Shown here in pieces: positions 16,927 through 25,785 of a stretch of 64,000 bases of DNA (the first letter of the stretch is position 1; each line of letters opens with the position of its first letter). Both the position numbers and the translations under genes were made by a program. This DNA comes from Lusitaniella coriacea LEGE 07157. GTDB lineage: Bacteria > Cyanobacteriota > Cyanobacteriia > Cyanobacteriales > Spirulinaceae. The DNA is taken from NCBI RefSeq assembly GCF_015207425.1, contig NZ_JADEWZ010000001.1:62001-126000 (forward strand), given 5' to 3'. The notes beneath the pieces were generated by a model, which ran no database searches, was not told the DNA's origin, and saw only the letters and a list, made by a program, of their open reading frames with translations.

Positions 16927-19900
16927 ATGAAATTAACATTTGCAGTATTAGAAAAATCGTTTATTCATCTTGCTTTGATCGCGGGATTTACGGGAATTTT
17001 GGGAGGATACGCGCGCTGCCAAGGGCAGATCGCTGCCGCGATCGCGAAACCCAACGCCTCAACCAGCCAACTCGATAAAGCCCAGCAACTCAACACCCGA
17101 ATTCACCAACTTTATAAACAAGGTCAGTACGCCAATGCCATTCCCCTCGCTCACAGCGCGGTTAAAATTCACGAGAAAGTTTTAGGCTCGGAGCATCCCA
17201 GAACCGCAACCAGCCTGAACAATCTTGCCCTACTCTACCTCGCCCACGGTCAATATAAAGAGAGCGAAATCCTCTTTCAACGCGCCTTGGGAATTCGCGA
17301 AAAGCGGCTCAAATCCGACCATCCACAGATCGCGGCTACAGTTAACAACTTAGGAACGGCTTATCGCGCCCAAGCGAAATACCATCAAGCAGGTCAGCTA
17401 TTCAAACGAGCCTTGGAACTGCGGCAAGAAATTTTAAAAGCAGAACATCCAGCAATTCTGCAAAGTCTGACAGATTTAGCCCGCCTCTATCAAAACCGAG
17501 GCGACTACCCTAACGCTCGACTCCTGTACCGAAAAGATGCACGGCGCAAACTTGATACCCTGCTCGAATCGGAAAATCTCAATTTACCCAAGGATTTGAG
17601 AACCGTGCAGCGCCTGCTCAACCGCGCTCAAGAGCAGGAGGGGGCAGGGAATTATGCAGAAGCCGAACGACTGCGACAACAAGCCCTGGCGATTCCTATT
17701 GCCGTTTCTCCGACTCCAAGACCGGAATCCGATATCAATGGCAGCGTTCCCGACGAATTGGCGCTGTCTGACCCACTGATGTTAGCGGAAATTTATAATA
17801 ACCTCGGTTTGCTAGAAAAAGCTGAGGGTCGTTCTCAGCAAGCAGAAACCTACCTGCGCAGTGCGATTCTCCTTCAAAAGAATGCAGTGGGTTTCAAGCA
17901 CCCGGATTTTGCCACCAGCTTGCACAATTTAGCGGAATTATTTTCAAAGCAGGGAGACTATCTCAAAGCAGAATTTATTTTGCGCTGCGTCCTCGACGTT
18001 CAAAAGAAAAACTTTACGCCGGGAGCAGAGGAAGACCTTAAAATATGCGGATCGGAGGAAGAATTCAAGAAATTGGGAGACTTACCCGATACCGTCAAAC
18101 ACCCCAATGTGGCTAAAACCTTGAACAATTTGGCGAAACTTTATTCAGCCCAAGGAAAGTATAAGATTGCCGAACCCCTGTACCAAAAAACGTTCGAGAT
18201 TCGTAAAGATCCGAAGGTTCTAGGTCCCAACCATCCAGAGGTTGCAGTGACGCTGCACGGTTTGGGGGAGTTGAATTTGCAACAAGAGAATTACGGCGAT
18301 GCCAAACACTATATGGACAGTGCCTTGGCAATTCGGAAAAAAGCGGTGGACAACGGGTCGCTCGATCCCAAATCCCCTGACTTAGCTCGGAGTTACTCAG
18401 GGTTGGGGGAGTATCATAAAGCGCGAGGTAATTATCCTGAAGCTGAATCTTATTTCAAACAAGCTTTGGATATTGTGGAGGATCTGTTTGGATCCGATCC
18501 GGTTGTTGCCTTAGCCCTCGATATTTTGGGAGATTTGGAGCAAGAGCAGGGAAATTATGAAGAAGCGGAAGATTATCATCAACGTTCCCTAAAAATTCGC
18601 TTAGCATCCCTGGGGGACGATCATCCCGATGTGGCGGAGAGTTATAGGAACTTGTCGTGGCTGGCATTAGCGCAAGGAGAAACAGAGCAAGCGTGCTGCC
18701 AAAGGCAGATCGCTGCCGCGATCGCATATATGACCAAAGCCACAGAAATTGAAGATAAGCATTTGGGTTCCATTCTGACTATCGGCTCCGAAACTCGCAA
18801 GCGATCCTATATGGAAACTCTCGCTGAAACCACCAACGGAACCGTCTCGCTCCACGTCCAGTACGCCCCCGATAGCCCCCAAGCAGCGCGTTTGGCACTA
18901 ACTAATGTTTTACGGCGTAAAGGGCGGATTCTCGATGCCCTAGCGGGGAGTTTGAAACTATTGCGCGAGCGTCTTAACGACCGCGATCGCGAATTACTCG
19001 ACGAACTCAACAGCACCCGCTCTCAACTCGCAAACCTCATCTACAATCCTCCCTCTAATGAAGACAATGTTTCCAAGTACAAAACGCGAGTCGCTCAACT
19101 CAAAAGCAAAGAAGAAGCCTTAGCGGAAAAACTAGCCCGTCGCAGTGCGGAATTTGCCGCTCAGTCCGAGCCAGAAATTACCATCGAAAGTATTCAACAA
19201 CTAATTCCTAACAATTCTGCTTTAGTGGAATTCGTCTCCTATCGCCCCGTCGATCCCCAAACCAAGAAATTCGGAGAACCCCGTTACGTTGCCTACATCG
19301 TTCATTCTCAAGGGGAATTGCAGTGGGTTGAGTTGGGAGATGCGAAGGAGATCGATCAAGCCGTTTTAGAATTTCGTCAATCTTTGAGAGAGAAATCTTC
19401 TAATGTAAAAACCATCGCGCGAGAAGTAGATTTTCGGGTCATGCAACCCATTCGCCAAAGACTTGGAGACGCACAGTTTGTCCTGGTTGCTCCCGACAGT
19501 CAACTCAGTCTCATTCCCTTTGCTGCGTTAGTGGATGAGGGAGGTCGCTATTTAGTCGATCGCTATAACTTCAACTATCTCAGTTCGGGGCGGGACTTGC
19601 TGCACTTGAAAGAGACGACACCGAGTCAAGAATCCCTCATTTTACTCGCCGATCCCAACTACGATTTCGCGGAGGTAACAACGGTAGAGGAAAATCCACC
19701 AGAATTGCCCAAACCCGATCTACGCGGTTTAACAGATCCCTCGGTAACAACCTGGGCAGCCTTTGCTCGCGCCACGTTGCCCTTTTTTAGTTCAGCCCAG
19801 GCGCGATCGCGCGATCTGGAATTGCTGAAATTTTCTGAGTTACTCGGAACCGCAGAAGAAGAAAAGGGAATTACTAAGCTCTTACCTGAATTTACAGTGC

Positions 19901-20541
19901 TTACGAAGAAAAAAGCCACTGAAAACTTTGTCAAGGAACTGGAACAAGCGCCCAAAATTTTACACATTGCGACTCACGGCTTTTTCTTAGAAACAGAACC
20001 GCTTCCTGCCCCCGATCGCGTTGAAAACAACACATCATTACAAGATGATTTTGCTTTTGCTGTTGTGCCGCGTACTAATGCTTCTCACAAATCAAAACTA
20101 CGCCACTTAGAAAATCCCCTAATTCGTTCTGGTATTGCCTTAGCAGGTTTTAACAAACGCCAAAGTGGTTTGGAAGATGGGGTTTTAACCGCCTTGGAAG
20201 CCGCAGGATTGAATCTCGGTGGGACGGATTTAGTCGTCCTTTCTGCTTGCGAAACGGGTTTGGGAGATATCGCCAATGGCGAAGGGGTGTATGGGTTGCG
20301 TCGCGCGATCGCGATCGCGGGGTCAGACAGTCAACTAATGAGCCTCTGGAAAGTCAGCGATGAGGGAACCAAAGACTTGATGGTTGAATATTACGAGCGT
20401 TTAAAAGAAGGCGTTCCGCGATCGGAAGCCCTGCGCCAAGTTCAAAGCGCAATGTTGCACTCCGGGAACCAACAACATCCCTTCTTTTGGGCTGCATTTA
20501 CTCCTTCGGGGGACTGGCAACCTGTATTTAGCCGTTTCTAG
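16927..20541 (+). CDS. TPR-repeat CHAT-domain protease (1204 aa)
   Basis: Large exported protein with tetratricopeptide repeats and a C-terminal CHAT (caspase-HetF-associated, clan CD) peptidase. An N-terminal hydrophobic segment (about residues 10-30) is a signal peptide or anchor. TPR motifs of the NLALLYLAHGQYKESE and NNLGTAYRAQAKYHQA kind run from about residue 50 to 580, with one gap. The CHAT domain holds the catalytic histidine in LHIATHGFFLE and the cysteine in VVLSACETGLGD, then SLWKVSDEGT and HPFFWAAFTPSGDW. Targets are unknown; CHAT proteases are linked to heterocyst control (HetF) and regulated cell death. The start ATG has an AGGGA site. Two short repeats encode QIAAAIA inside the protein, one just after the signal peptide. 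Confidence 0.93.
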   Translation: MKLTFAVLEKSFIHLALIAGFTGILGGYARCQGQIAAAIAKPNASTSQLDKAQQLNTRIHQLYKQGQYANAIPLAHSAVKIHEKVLGSEHPRTATSLNNLALLYLAHGQYKESEILFQRALGIREKRLKSDHPQIAATVNNLGTAYRAQAKYHQAGQLFKRALELRQEILKAEHPAILQSLTDLARLYQNRGDYPNARLLYRKDARRKLDTLLESENLNLPKDLRTVQRLLNRAQEQEGAGNYAEAERLRQQALAIPIAVSPTPRPESDINGSVPDELALSDPLMLAEIYNNLGLLEKAEGRSQQAETYLRSAILLQKNAVGFKHPDFATSLHNLAELFSKQGDYLKAEFILRCVLDVQKKNFTPGAEEDLKICGSEEEFKKLGDLPDTVKHPNVAKTLNNLAKLYSAQGKYKIAEPLYQKTFEIRKDPKVLGPNHPEVAVTLHGLGELNLQQENYGDAKHYMDSALAIRKKAVDNGSLDPKSPDLARSYSGLGEYHKARGNYPEAESYFKQALDIVEDLFGSDPVVALALDILGDLEQEQGNYEEAEDYHQRSLKIRLASLGDDHPDVAESYRNLSWLALAQGETEQACCQRQIAAAIAYMTKATEIEDKHLGSILTIGSETRKRSYMETLAETTNGTVSLHVQYAPDSPQAARLALTNVLRRKGRILDALAGSLKLLRERLNDRDRELLDELNSTRSQLANLIYNPPSNEDNVSKYKTRVAQLKSKEEALAEKLARRSAEFAAQSEPEITIESIQQLIPNNSALVEFVSYRPVDPQTKKFGEPRYVAYIVHSQGELQWVELGDAKEIDQAVLEFRQSLREKSSNVKTIAREVDFRVMQPIRQRLGDAQFVLVAPDSQLSLIPFAALVDEGGRYLVDRYNFNYLSSGRDLLHLKETTPSQESLILLADPNYDFAEVTTVEENPPELPKPDLRGLTDPSVTTWAAFARATLPFFSSAQARSRDLELLKFSELLGTAEEEKGITKLLPEFTVLTKKKATENFVKELEQAPKILHIATHGFFLETEPLPAPDRVENNTSLQDDFAFAVVPRTNASHKSKLRHLENPLIRSGIALAGFNKRQSGLEDGVLTALEAAGLNLGGTDLVVLSACETGLGDIANGEGVYGLRRAIAIAGSDSQLMSLWKVSDEGTKDLMVEYYERLKEGVPRSEALRQVQSAMLHSGNQQHPFFWAAFTPSGDWQPVFSRF
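17015..17046 (+). repeat. Short palindromic repeat inside CHAT gene, copy 1
   Basis: GCTGCCAAGGGCAG forms a small hairpin (CTGCC/GGCAG), followed by ATCGCTGCCGCGATCGCG, which ends in a HIP1 octamer. It is read in frame as CQGQIAAAIA directly after the signal-peptide helix. The same element recurs 1680 bases downstream with one base change over 31. Confidence 0.7.
18695..18725 (+). repeat. Short palindromic repeat inside CHAT gene, copy 2
   Basis: Differs from the copy at 17015 only by A for G in the loop region. It is read in the same frame (CCQRQIAAAIA) at the end of the TPR region, where it lengthens the protein by about ten residues in the last TPR unit. Confidence 0.7.
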
Positions 20542-20619
20542 TTAAGCTGGAAAAATGAAAAACCGCGATCGCGCTGGAGGTGTTTCGTGACTCAAAGAGT
20601 ATCAATGGAGGAAAACGTC

Positions 20620-21387
20620 ATGGAAAATCCATTTCCCGGCGTGAATCCGTACCTGGAATCCCCCGAACTGTGGCATCAAGTTCACAATCGGTTGATTGTC
20701 GCGATCGCGGACGATCTTACCCCTCAAATCGCGCCTAAATATCGAGTGTCAATTGAGGAGCGCATTTATACGACCTTAGACGATCTGTTGTTGGTGGGAA
20801 TTGCCGATGTTGCAGTGACAAAGCGCGATAGTACGAGTCCTGGAGTGCAATCGACAACGGCTCAAGTCGTTCAACCCAATCCAGTTCGAGTTCCCTTTCC
20901 CCAACAAGTTATTGAGCGATTTTTGGAAGTGCGTTCGACTCAAACCAATGAGATTATTGCAGTTCTTGAGATTCTTTCCCCTAAAAACAAGCGTTCCAAA
21001 GAAGGTCGCGCAGCTTATGAAAAGAAGCGCCATAAAATCCTAGGATCGTTGACTCATCTGGTCGAAATTGACTTGCTGAGACAGGGAAAACCAATGTCCG
21101 TATGGGGCGCAACAGAAACAGACTATCGAATTTTGGTGAGTCGCAGCGATCGCCGACCCAATGCAGATTTATATGCTTTTAACTTAAAAGATCCCATCCC
21201 CAATTTTCCCATTTCGTTGCGTAACGGAGAACCAGAGCCAATCGTGGAATTACAAAAGCTTCTGAATGAAGTGTATGCGCGAGCAAGATTTGACTTGGCA
21301 ATTGATTACTCGCAACCTGTCAAACCTGCGTTACCTTCTGAGACAGCCGTTTGGGTTGCAGAGGTTTCAAGGATTAGCGATAGATGA
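20620..21387 (+). CDS. DUF4058 family protein
   Basis: The 255-residue soluble protein has the family's N-terminal signature MENPFPGVNPYLESPELW, then VHNRLIVAIADDL and APKYRVSIEERIY. The middle stretch VLEILSPKNKRSKEGRAAYEKKR has a PD-(D/E)XK-like E...SP.K look, and a conserved VEIDLLRQGK follows. The function of DUF4058 is unknown; it is abundant in multicellular cyanobacteria. The ATG at 20620 is chosen because GGAGGA lies seven bases before it; an in-frame GTG at 20587 is less likely. It follows the CHAT gene by 78 bases on the same strand and may be cotranscribed. Confidence 0.88.
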   Translation: MENPFPGVNPYLESPELWHQVHNRLIVAIADDLTPQIAPKYRVSIEERIYTTLDDLLLVGIADVAVTKRDSTSPGVQSTTAQVVQPNPVRVPFPQQVIERFLEVRSTQTNEIIAVLEILSPKNKRSKEGRAAYEKKRHKILGSLTHLVEIDLLRQGKPMSVWGATETDYRILVSRSDRRPNADLYAFNLKDPIPNFPISLRNGEPEPIVELQKLLNEVYARARFDLAIDYSQPVKPALPSETAVWVAEVSRISDR

Positions 21388-21419
21388 GTTTGGAGTGCGC
21401 GATCGCGAACGATTGAAAA

Positions 21420-21457
21420 GGCAGGTTTTGTGTGTTGGCTTAGTGCTTCAACCTGCC
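21420..21457. terminator. Inverted repeat between convergent DUF4058 and caspase genes
   Basis: GGCAGGTT and AACCTGCC, an 8-bp perfect pair around a 22-base loop, lie in the short space between two tail-to-tail genes. There is no T run, so activity as a terminator is only possible. Confidence 0.35.
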
Positions 21458-21466
21458 CCACGCAAT

Positions 21467-23692
21467 TTAAACGACCTTAAACGGAATGGACAGCGCTGCC
21501 ATTTCCCTGACCCGTTGCTTCACAACAAACGCCGCCTCATCGTTATCTTCTCCACGGGAATTGCCTAAGTCAACAACTAAATCGGTGACTAAATTAACTG
21601 CATCATTTCCGCCCCGCGATACGATTCCCCGTCTCATACCATCTGTTCGCGCCCAATTTCGTACGCGCGCTAAAGCATTGCTCAGGGGATGTTTACTGGC
21701 AACAATTAGAAATTCTGCGGCTTTTCGGAAATTAGCCTCCAAACTAAAATTATCTTTTTCTGGGTCGGGAATTAACAATTGGCGACTCGCTTCAAGTTTT
21801 GTTGCATCCCAGTCTTCTCCCTCATCTACAAAATCATTAGGAAAGAGTACAGCCACTCCTCGGCTAGGATCGATCAAAATAATACCGATGTAGAGAGGAC
21901 TAGAACCCTGGTTTTCAATCAAGAACTGATACACATTGCCAAGTTGTACTTGCTCACCTCGACTTGCGCCAGACTTGCAGGGCTTAACATCACACACCTC
22001 TTCTCCGCGCCCTTCCCCTCGAACGGTAAAGGATTGAGCAATGATTTCATCCTCCTGACCTTCCAAACGCATTGTTGCTTTGATGCCAAGATGCGAAGAT
22101 TCAGCGTTGAGGGTTGTTTTAACCAAATGAGCGGCAAATAAAGATTGAAATTTAGTATCTAAACGAGTCACTGCACTTGCAACACTTTCCCCTGGTTCGT
22201 CCCAAGAATTGGGCAAGACTTCCAACGACGGGGTAAAGAGGCAGATGCTCCCTTCTGGGGGTAAGGAGGAGCCTTGAATTAGCTTTCGATACTCCTCGGT
22301 CATCCGGGAGAGGATGTAGTGTACGTTGTCGGAGTAGGTGCTGTTTGGGGTGGGTGCAGGGATGGGTTGAATGCGGTTCATTTTTTTTAATTCGGTTTGA
22401 GCTGTCACCATTTCCGCACCGAGGGAGACATCCAAACCAATCTTTAATTGGAGGTCTTTGGGAATCATCCGAGCGTATTCTTGCAGGAGATCCCCAGCTT
22501 TAACTGTTCCGTCAGTGACTGTTGCTTGGGCTTCTAAGCCTTTGCGGGAGGTGATTTGGACTTTAGTCTTTACTTCCTCGTTATCGGAGATTGGGGCCAA
22601 AATCGCCTCGTCGATCGCGTACAAACTATTTCGACTCATTCCCCCTAACCAAATTGTGGCTTGGTTTCCCCGAACGGCGGTAACGAGGGCATCGGCTCCG
22701 GTGCGTTGGGGTTCGAGGAAATAAACGGGTTTTTCTCTGTCTTGGCTGCTTGCGGCTACGTCTAGGTACGGGTCTTGTGCAGAGATACGATCGACTTTAT
22801 TGCTAACTCGTGCGATCGCGCGCTCGACATCCTCGGTTCGCTGCCAAAGGTACTGGGTGAGTAAATAGGTGAACGCTCCTGCAACAAAACCGGAAAAGGG
22901 ATAATCGGCGGCGGGTTGATCCGCTTGAGCCGAAGCGATAACCACTCCAGGGGCTGCATTTTGTTTGCGTTTCTCCTGAAAATCTTCGGGAGACATTTTC
23001 AATTCAGCCAACAATTCTTGTTGATATTCTCGTTCGGCTGCACTCAGTTTATAGGTGTCGCCGTTTTCGTCCTTGTTGCGAGCGGCTCTGACGCGCACAT
23101 TTCCCCGCGTTCCGCCACCGGAGTGGCAGCTATCCAACACGAACGTAATGTTTTGAGTCTTTTGTCCGAGGATATACCGCAACAGGAATAGGGTATGCCC
23201 CGTAATATCATCTACCACGCTTTGGGAGGTTAGCGCGCGATCGTTATAGGGGACAAAGGTGCTATTGCGTCCATCATTGGAAATTGGATTGGGGTCAAAA
23301 ACGCGGGAACCGTGACCGGAAAAGTGGAATACAACTACATCTCCGGGTTGTGCTTGTTCGATTAAATGACTTTTAAAAGTTTTTAGGATTTCTTCGCGAG
23401 TGGCTTGAGCGTCGGTCAGAATGACAATATCTTCTTCTTGAAACCCAAAACGACCCATTAACAAGGCTTTTTGTAATTTAGTATCGTAAACGCACCCATC
23501 CAAAGCCGTGAAGCGCGAGCTATTGGGATATTTGTCGATGCCAACCAGTAGAGCAAGTTTGCGCGGGACATTTTGGGCTAAAACTTTGCTATAACGCAAG
23601 CTTTGATTTTCGAGATCGAGCTGACTTAAGCCAATAGCGGTTAAGGCGGAACCCGCAAATTGCAAGAAATGACGGCGTTTGATCCGAGACAT
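21467..23692 (-). CDS. TAT-exported caspase-like protease (orthocaspase, peptidase C14)
   Basis: The 741-residue protein has a twin-arginine signal (SRIKRRHFLQFAGSALTAIG) and then a caspase p20-like domain. Visible elements: KLALLVGIDKYP, catalytic His127 in VVVFHFSGHGSR and catalytic Cys189 in FVLDSCHSGGG, followed by PGVVIASAQADQPAADYPF and GAFTYLLTQYLW. After about residue 330 comes a long C-terminal region without a familiar fold, ending in a segment (PLYIGIILIDPSRGVAVLFP, RKAAEFLIVASKHPLS) found in other cyanobacterial caspase-like proteins. The dyad is intact, so proteolysis, probably after arginine or lysine as in metacaspases, is expected in the periplasm. It lies just downstream of the LRAT-like cassette on the same strand, 291 bases away. 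Confidence 0.92.
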   Translation of the reverse strand: MSRIKRRHFLQFAGSALTAIGLSQLDLENQSLRYSKVLAQNVPRKLALLVGIDKYPNSSRFTALDGCVYDTKLQKALLMGRFGFQEEDIVILTDAQATREEILKTFKSHLIEQAQPGDVVVFHFSGHGSRVFDPNPISNDGRNSTFVPYNDRALTSQSVVDDITGHTLFLLRYILGQKTQNITFVLDSCHSGGGTRGNVRVRAARNKDENGDTYKLSAAEREYQQELLAELKMSPEDFQEKRKQNAAPGVVIASAQADQPAADYPFSGFVAGAFTYLLTQYLWQRTEDVERAIARVSNKVDRISAQDPYLDVAASSQDREKPVYFLEPQRTGADALVTAVRGNQATIWLGGMSRNSLYAIDEAILAPISDNEEVKTKVQITSRKGLEAQATVTDGTVKAGDLLQEYARMIPKDLQLKIGLDVSLGAEMVTAQTELKKMNRIQPIPAPTPNSTYSDNVHYILSRMTEEYRKLIQGSSLPPEGSICLFTPSLEVLPNSWDEPGESVASAVTRLDTKFQSLFAAHLVKTTLNAESSHLGIKATMRLEGQEDEIIAQSFTVRGEGRGEEVCDVKPCKSGASRGEQVQLGNVYQFLIENQGSSPLYIGIILIDPSRGVAVLFPNDFVDEGEDWDATKLEASRQLLIPDPEKDNFSLEANFRKAAEFLIVASKHPLSNALARVRNWARTDGMRRGIVSRGGNDAVNLVTDLVVDLGNSRGEDNDEAAFVVKQRVREMAALSIPFKVV

Positions 23693-23816
23693 AATTTCTC
23701 CTCCGCGATCGGTAGATACAAATTTTCAGTAGAATTGACGACTTACATCAGTTTATATTTCTGAGAGGTCGGAGGTTATGCAGAAAAAATGGATCGCGCG
23801 ATCGCGCAGCCGAATC

Positions 23817-23908
23817 AGATAAAATCTGTTTGAATCCCCCTAGTTAGGGCTGACATGGTGACGGGGAGAAGTTTTTACAATGGGCAATTTGAAAGATTTG
23901 ATATCAAA
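23817..23908 (+). mobile_element. MITE-like dispersed repeat, copy A
   Basis: About 90 bp. The left end is GATAAAATCTGTTTGAA and the right end CAATTTGAAAGATTTGATAT, an imperfect terminal inverted repeat. The inner part (GTTAGGGCTGACA, GACGGGGAGAAGTTTTTACAATGGGCAA) is shared with copies at 27168 and 29192. No coding capacity; a short non-autonomous element is likely. Confidence 0.6.
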
Positions 23909-23983
23909 ACAAGTCATTCTCACGCCTAATGTGAATTCAAACGATTCGCCAAGATATTTAGACTTTGGAAAGTGGCACAACGT

Positions 23984-24808
23984 TCAAAGTCGATTTTTAA
24001 AAGATAATCTCAGTGCGGCTTGAATCGTTTTCGGCACTGCACCTGTTGCATCGCTCAACCAGCCCAAAGAAGAATTTAACAACGCTGTTGCCTTTTCAAC
24101 TGTTGTGCCATATACGACTTTGACTTGTTCGGGCGTTCCATTATTAATTCGGGTAACAACGTCCTGACGCTGCGATTCGCTGAGGTTGTGCCAAACTTTT
24201 TTGCTAATGATACCCATTCCCGCGATCGCGACTACTGCACCCCCCGTTGAAACTGCCGCTACAATCGCCGTTCCCGCCGCTATACCGCCACCACCAGCCG
24301 CCAGCGTCCCCCCTCCTAACCACGCAAGTGCTGCATTGGTTGCAGCCGCACCGCTCAAAGTTCCAATCGCCGTTCCCGTTGACGCAGTTGCTCCCAGCGT
24401 TGCCGCAATCGTGACAACTGTCCCCGCAGAAGCACCCACTCCAACCATTGCACCACCAACAATTTCTGCTGTGCCAAATTTCAGTACGCCGGATTGCGTT
24501 GAGTAAGCTTTTCCGGTTGTCATTAATGTGACCCAATGTTCGCAATTAAACTCGGTGACGTGATACTTTCGCGCTTTTTCGGCTGTAAGGGCATCTTTAA
24601 AAGATTTAATATTCTTTTTAATTGTCTCGAAATCAAAAACTTTGCCCTTAACCTCAACTCTTTCCCATCCTTGACCTTCAATCGGTTTAACTTCTAATAT
24701 CGATGTATTCACCCAACCAACCGTGTGATTTTCAGCAATAACAATTGCGTAGTGAGCAACGGCTCCATGATTGTGTTTAACAATTTGTCCGAGTTGAAAG
24801 TTTGACAT
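23984..24808 (-). CDS. LRAT-like (NCEHW) protein with Gly/Ala-rich membrane region
   Basis: 274 residues. The N-terminal ~100 residues match the lecithin:retinol acyltransferase-like fold, a permuted papain/NlpC-P60 fold: a histidine in VAHYAIVIAENHTVGWVN (H19) and the catalytic cysteine in FNCEHWVTLMTTGK (C89), the NCEHF/W motif. Residues ~110-200 are very rich in Gly, Ala and Thr with glycine-zipper spacing and could insert in a membrane. The C-terminus is hydrophilic. Family members transfer acyl groups or hydrolyse lipids or amides. It is the last gene of a tight three-gene operon: only five bases separate it from the gene before it. This combination is not one I recognise as described. 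Confidence 0.7.
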   Translation of the reverse strand: MSNFQLGQIVKHNHGAVAHYAIVIAENHTVGWVNTSILEVKPIEGQGWERVEVKGKVFDFETIKKNIKSFKDALTAEKARKYHVTEFNCEHWVTLMTTGKAYSTQSGVLKFGTAEIVGGAMVGVGASAGTVVTIAATLGATASTGTAIGTLSGAAATNAALAWLGGGTLAAGGGGIAAGTAIVAAVSTGGAVVAIAGMGIISKKVWHNLSESQRQDVVTRINNGTPEQVKVVYGTTVEKATALLNSSLGWLSDATGAVPKTIQAALRLSFKNRL

Positions 24809-24813
24809 TATTT

Positions 24814-25755
24814 TTAATTGTTTTTGTATTCGCTTTTTGAGAAAAATTCGACTAAATATTCTTGCTCGATTTTTTGCATTGAGGAAAAACTGCCACCTGA
24901 CTGCAAGCCGAAATCAGATATCTTCGCTTCTAAATTTGCTGTTATGCCAAAGTTTTGTGCGTAAGTAAAGCTGACTTTGAAGCGATTAACCCAATGCTTG
25001 ACTCTTGCTTCTGCCATTGCTTGCCATAGTGGTTCTTGCGAAAACCAGCGTAAGTTTTGAGGAATTGTTGGCATATTTGTTGGCGAATCGAACGCGGCAG
25101 CCAAGCTAAAGTTTACTTTTGTCTTATTGGTCGCTTTAATCTCTCCTCCTATTGTACTCATCGTTGTTGGTTCGGGAATTGAAATCCCAACCCCTGCATC
25201 TCGACTTGCAATTTTGCTATCGATCAGTTCGATTTTCTTGGCTCCTAAAGCAGAGGCAAGACGAACAAATTTTCCTCGTTTATCTTGTAAAAGATAAGAA
25301 TGGAATTCAGCTAAAGGCAAGAGAAAATCGGACTGTCTGGGATGTGTGGCATAAACAATATTCTCTTGAAATTGACTATTAAGACAGCTTAACTTTGTGA
25401 GATAGGGATCGTTTGGTTTGACGATTCTAGCTTCAGGGAATGCAGATTCTATATCTTGACGGTAAAGCTTTCGCAAGAGTTCTAGGATTAAAGGTTTAAC
25501 CGATTCAATAACTAAACCTTTGGCTTCAGGATCGTTAGTTTTGGTTGTACTGTTATAGAGTTCGATGCTCTTATCTAATAGAGCTGCAAAAGCAGCAGGG
25601 GCAAGTGAAAACTGAGCCGTCTTCTTAAGTATTTTACGCCCCATTGAAGGCGGTTTAGCTTGAAGCAAATCGTAGGCAATTTTTTCTAACGCTTCATCGC
25701 TTGGCACAAGTCCGGCAGTAGATTTAACGATGAGAAGTTGGCGATCGCTTTTCAT
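24814..25755 (-). CDS. Unknown protein, middle gene of the LRAT-like cassette
   Basis: The 313-residue protein has no domain I can name. The N-terminal third is helical (SDEALEKIAYDLLQAK, a run of basic residues, then QFSLAPAAFAALLDK). The C-terminal third has a regular beta-rich look with NLRWFSQEPLWQAMAEAR, FKVSFTYAQNFGITANLEAK and FGLQSGGSF, alternating charged and hydrophobic residues as in a membrane-binding or scaffold domain. It starts 30 bases after the nuclease-like gene and ends five bases before the LRAT-like gene, so the three form one operon. Resemblance to pore-forming proteins is only a thought and is not shown. Confidence 0.6.
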   Translation of the reverse strand: MKSDRQLLIVKSTAGLVPSDEALEKIAYDLLQAKPPSMGRKILKKTAQFSLAPAAFAALLDKSIELYNSTTKTNDPEAKGLVIESVKPLILELLRKLYRQDIESAFPEARIVKPNDPYLTKLSCLNSQFQENIVYATHPRQSDFLLPLAEFHSYLLQDKRGKFVRLASALGAKKIELIDSKIASRDAGVGISIPEPTTMSTIGGEIKATNKTKVNFSLAAAFDSPTNMPTIPQNLRWFSQEPLWQAMAEARVKHWVNRFKVSFTYAQNFGITANLEAKISDFGLQSGGSFSSMQKIEQEYLVEFFSKSEYKNN

Positions 25756-25785
25756 TATTCTGAGTCCTCTCAGCAGTCAATCTAA

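Noticed and set aside
20776-21033. Prophage or transposase genes in the protease island
   Set aside because: I looked for transposase, integrase and phage structural signatures in 16-30 kb on both strands and saw none; only short non-coding repeats are present.
24186-24506. Pro/Ala-rich plus-strand frame opposite the LRAT-like gene
   Set aside because: It is the antisense shadow of the Gly/Ala-rich membrane region.
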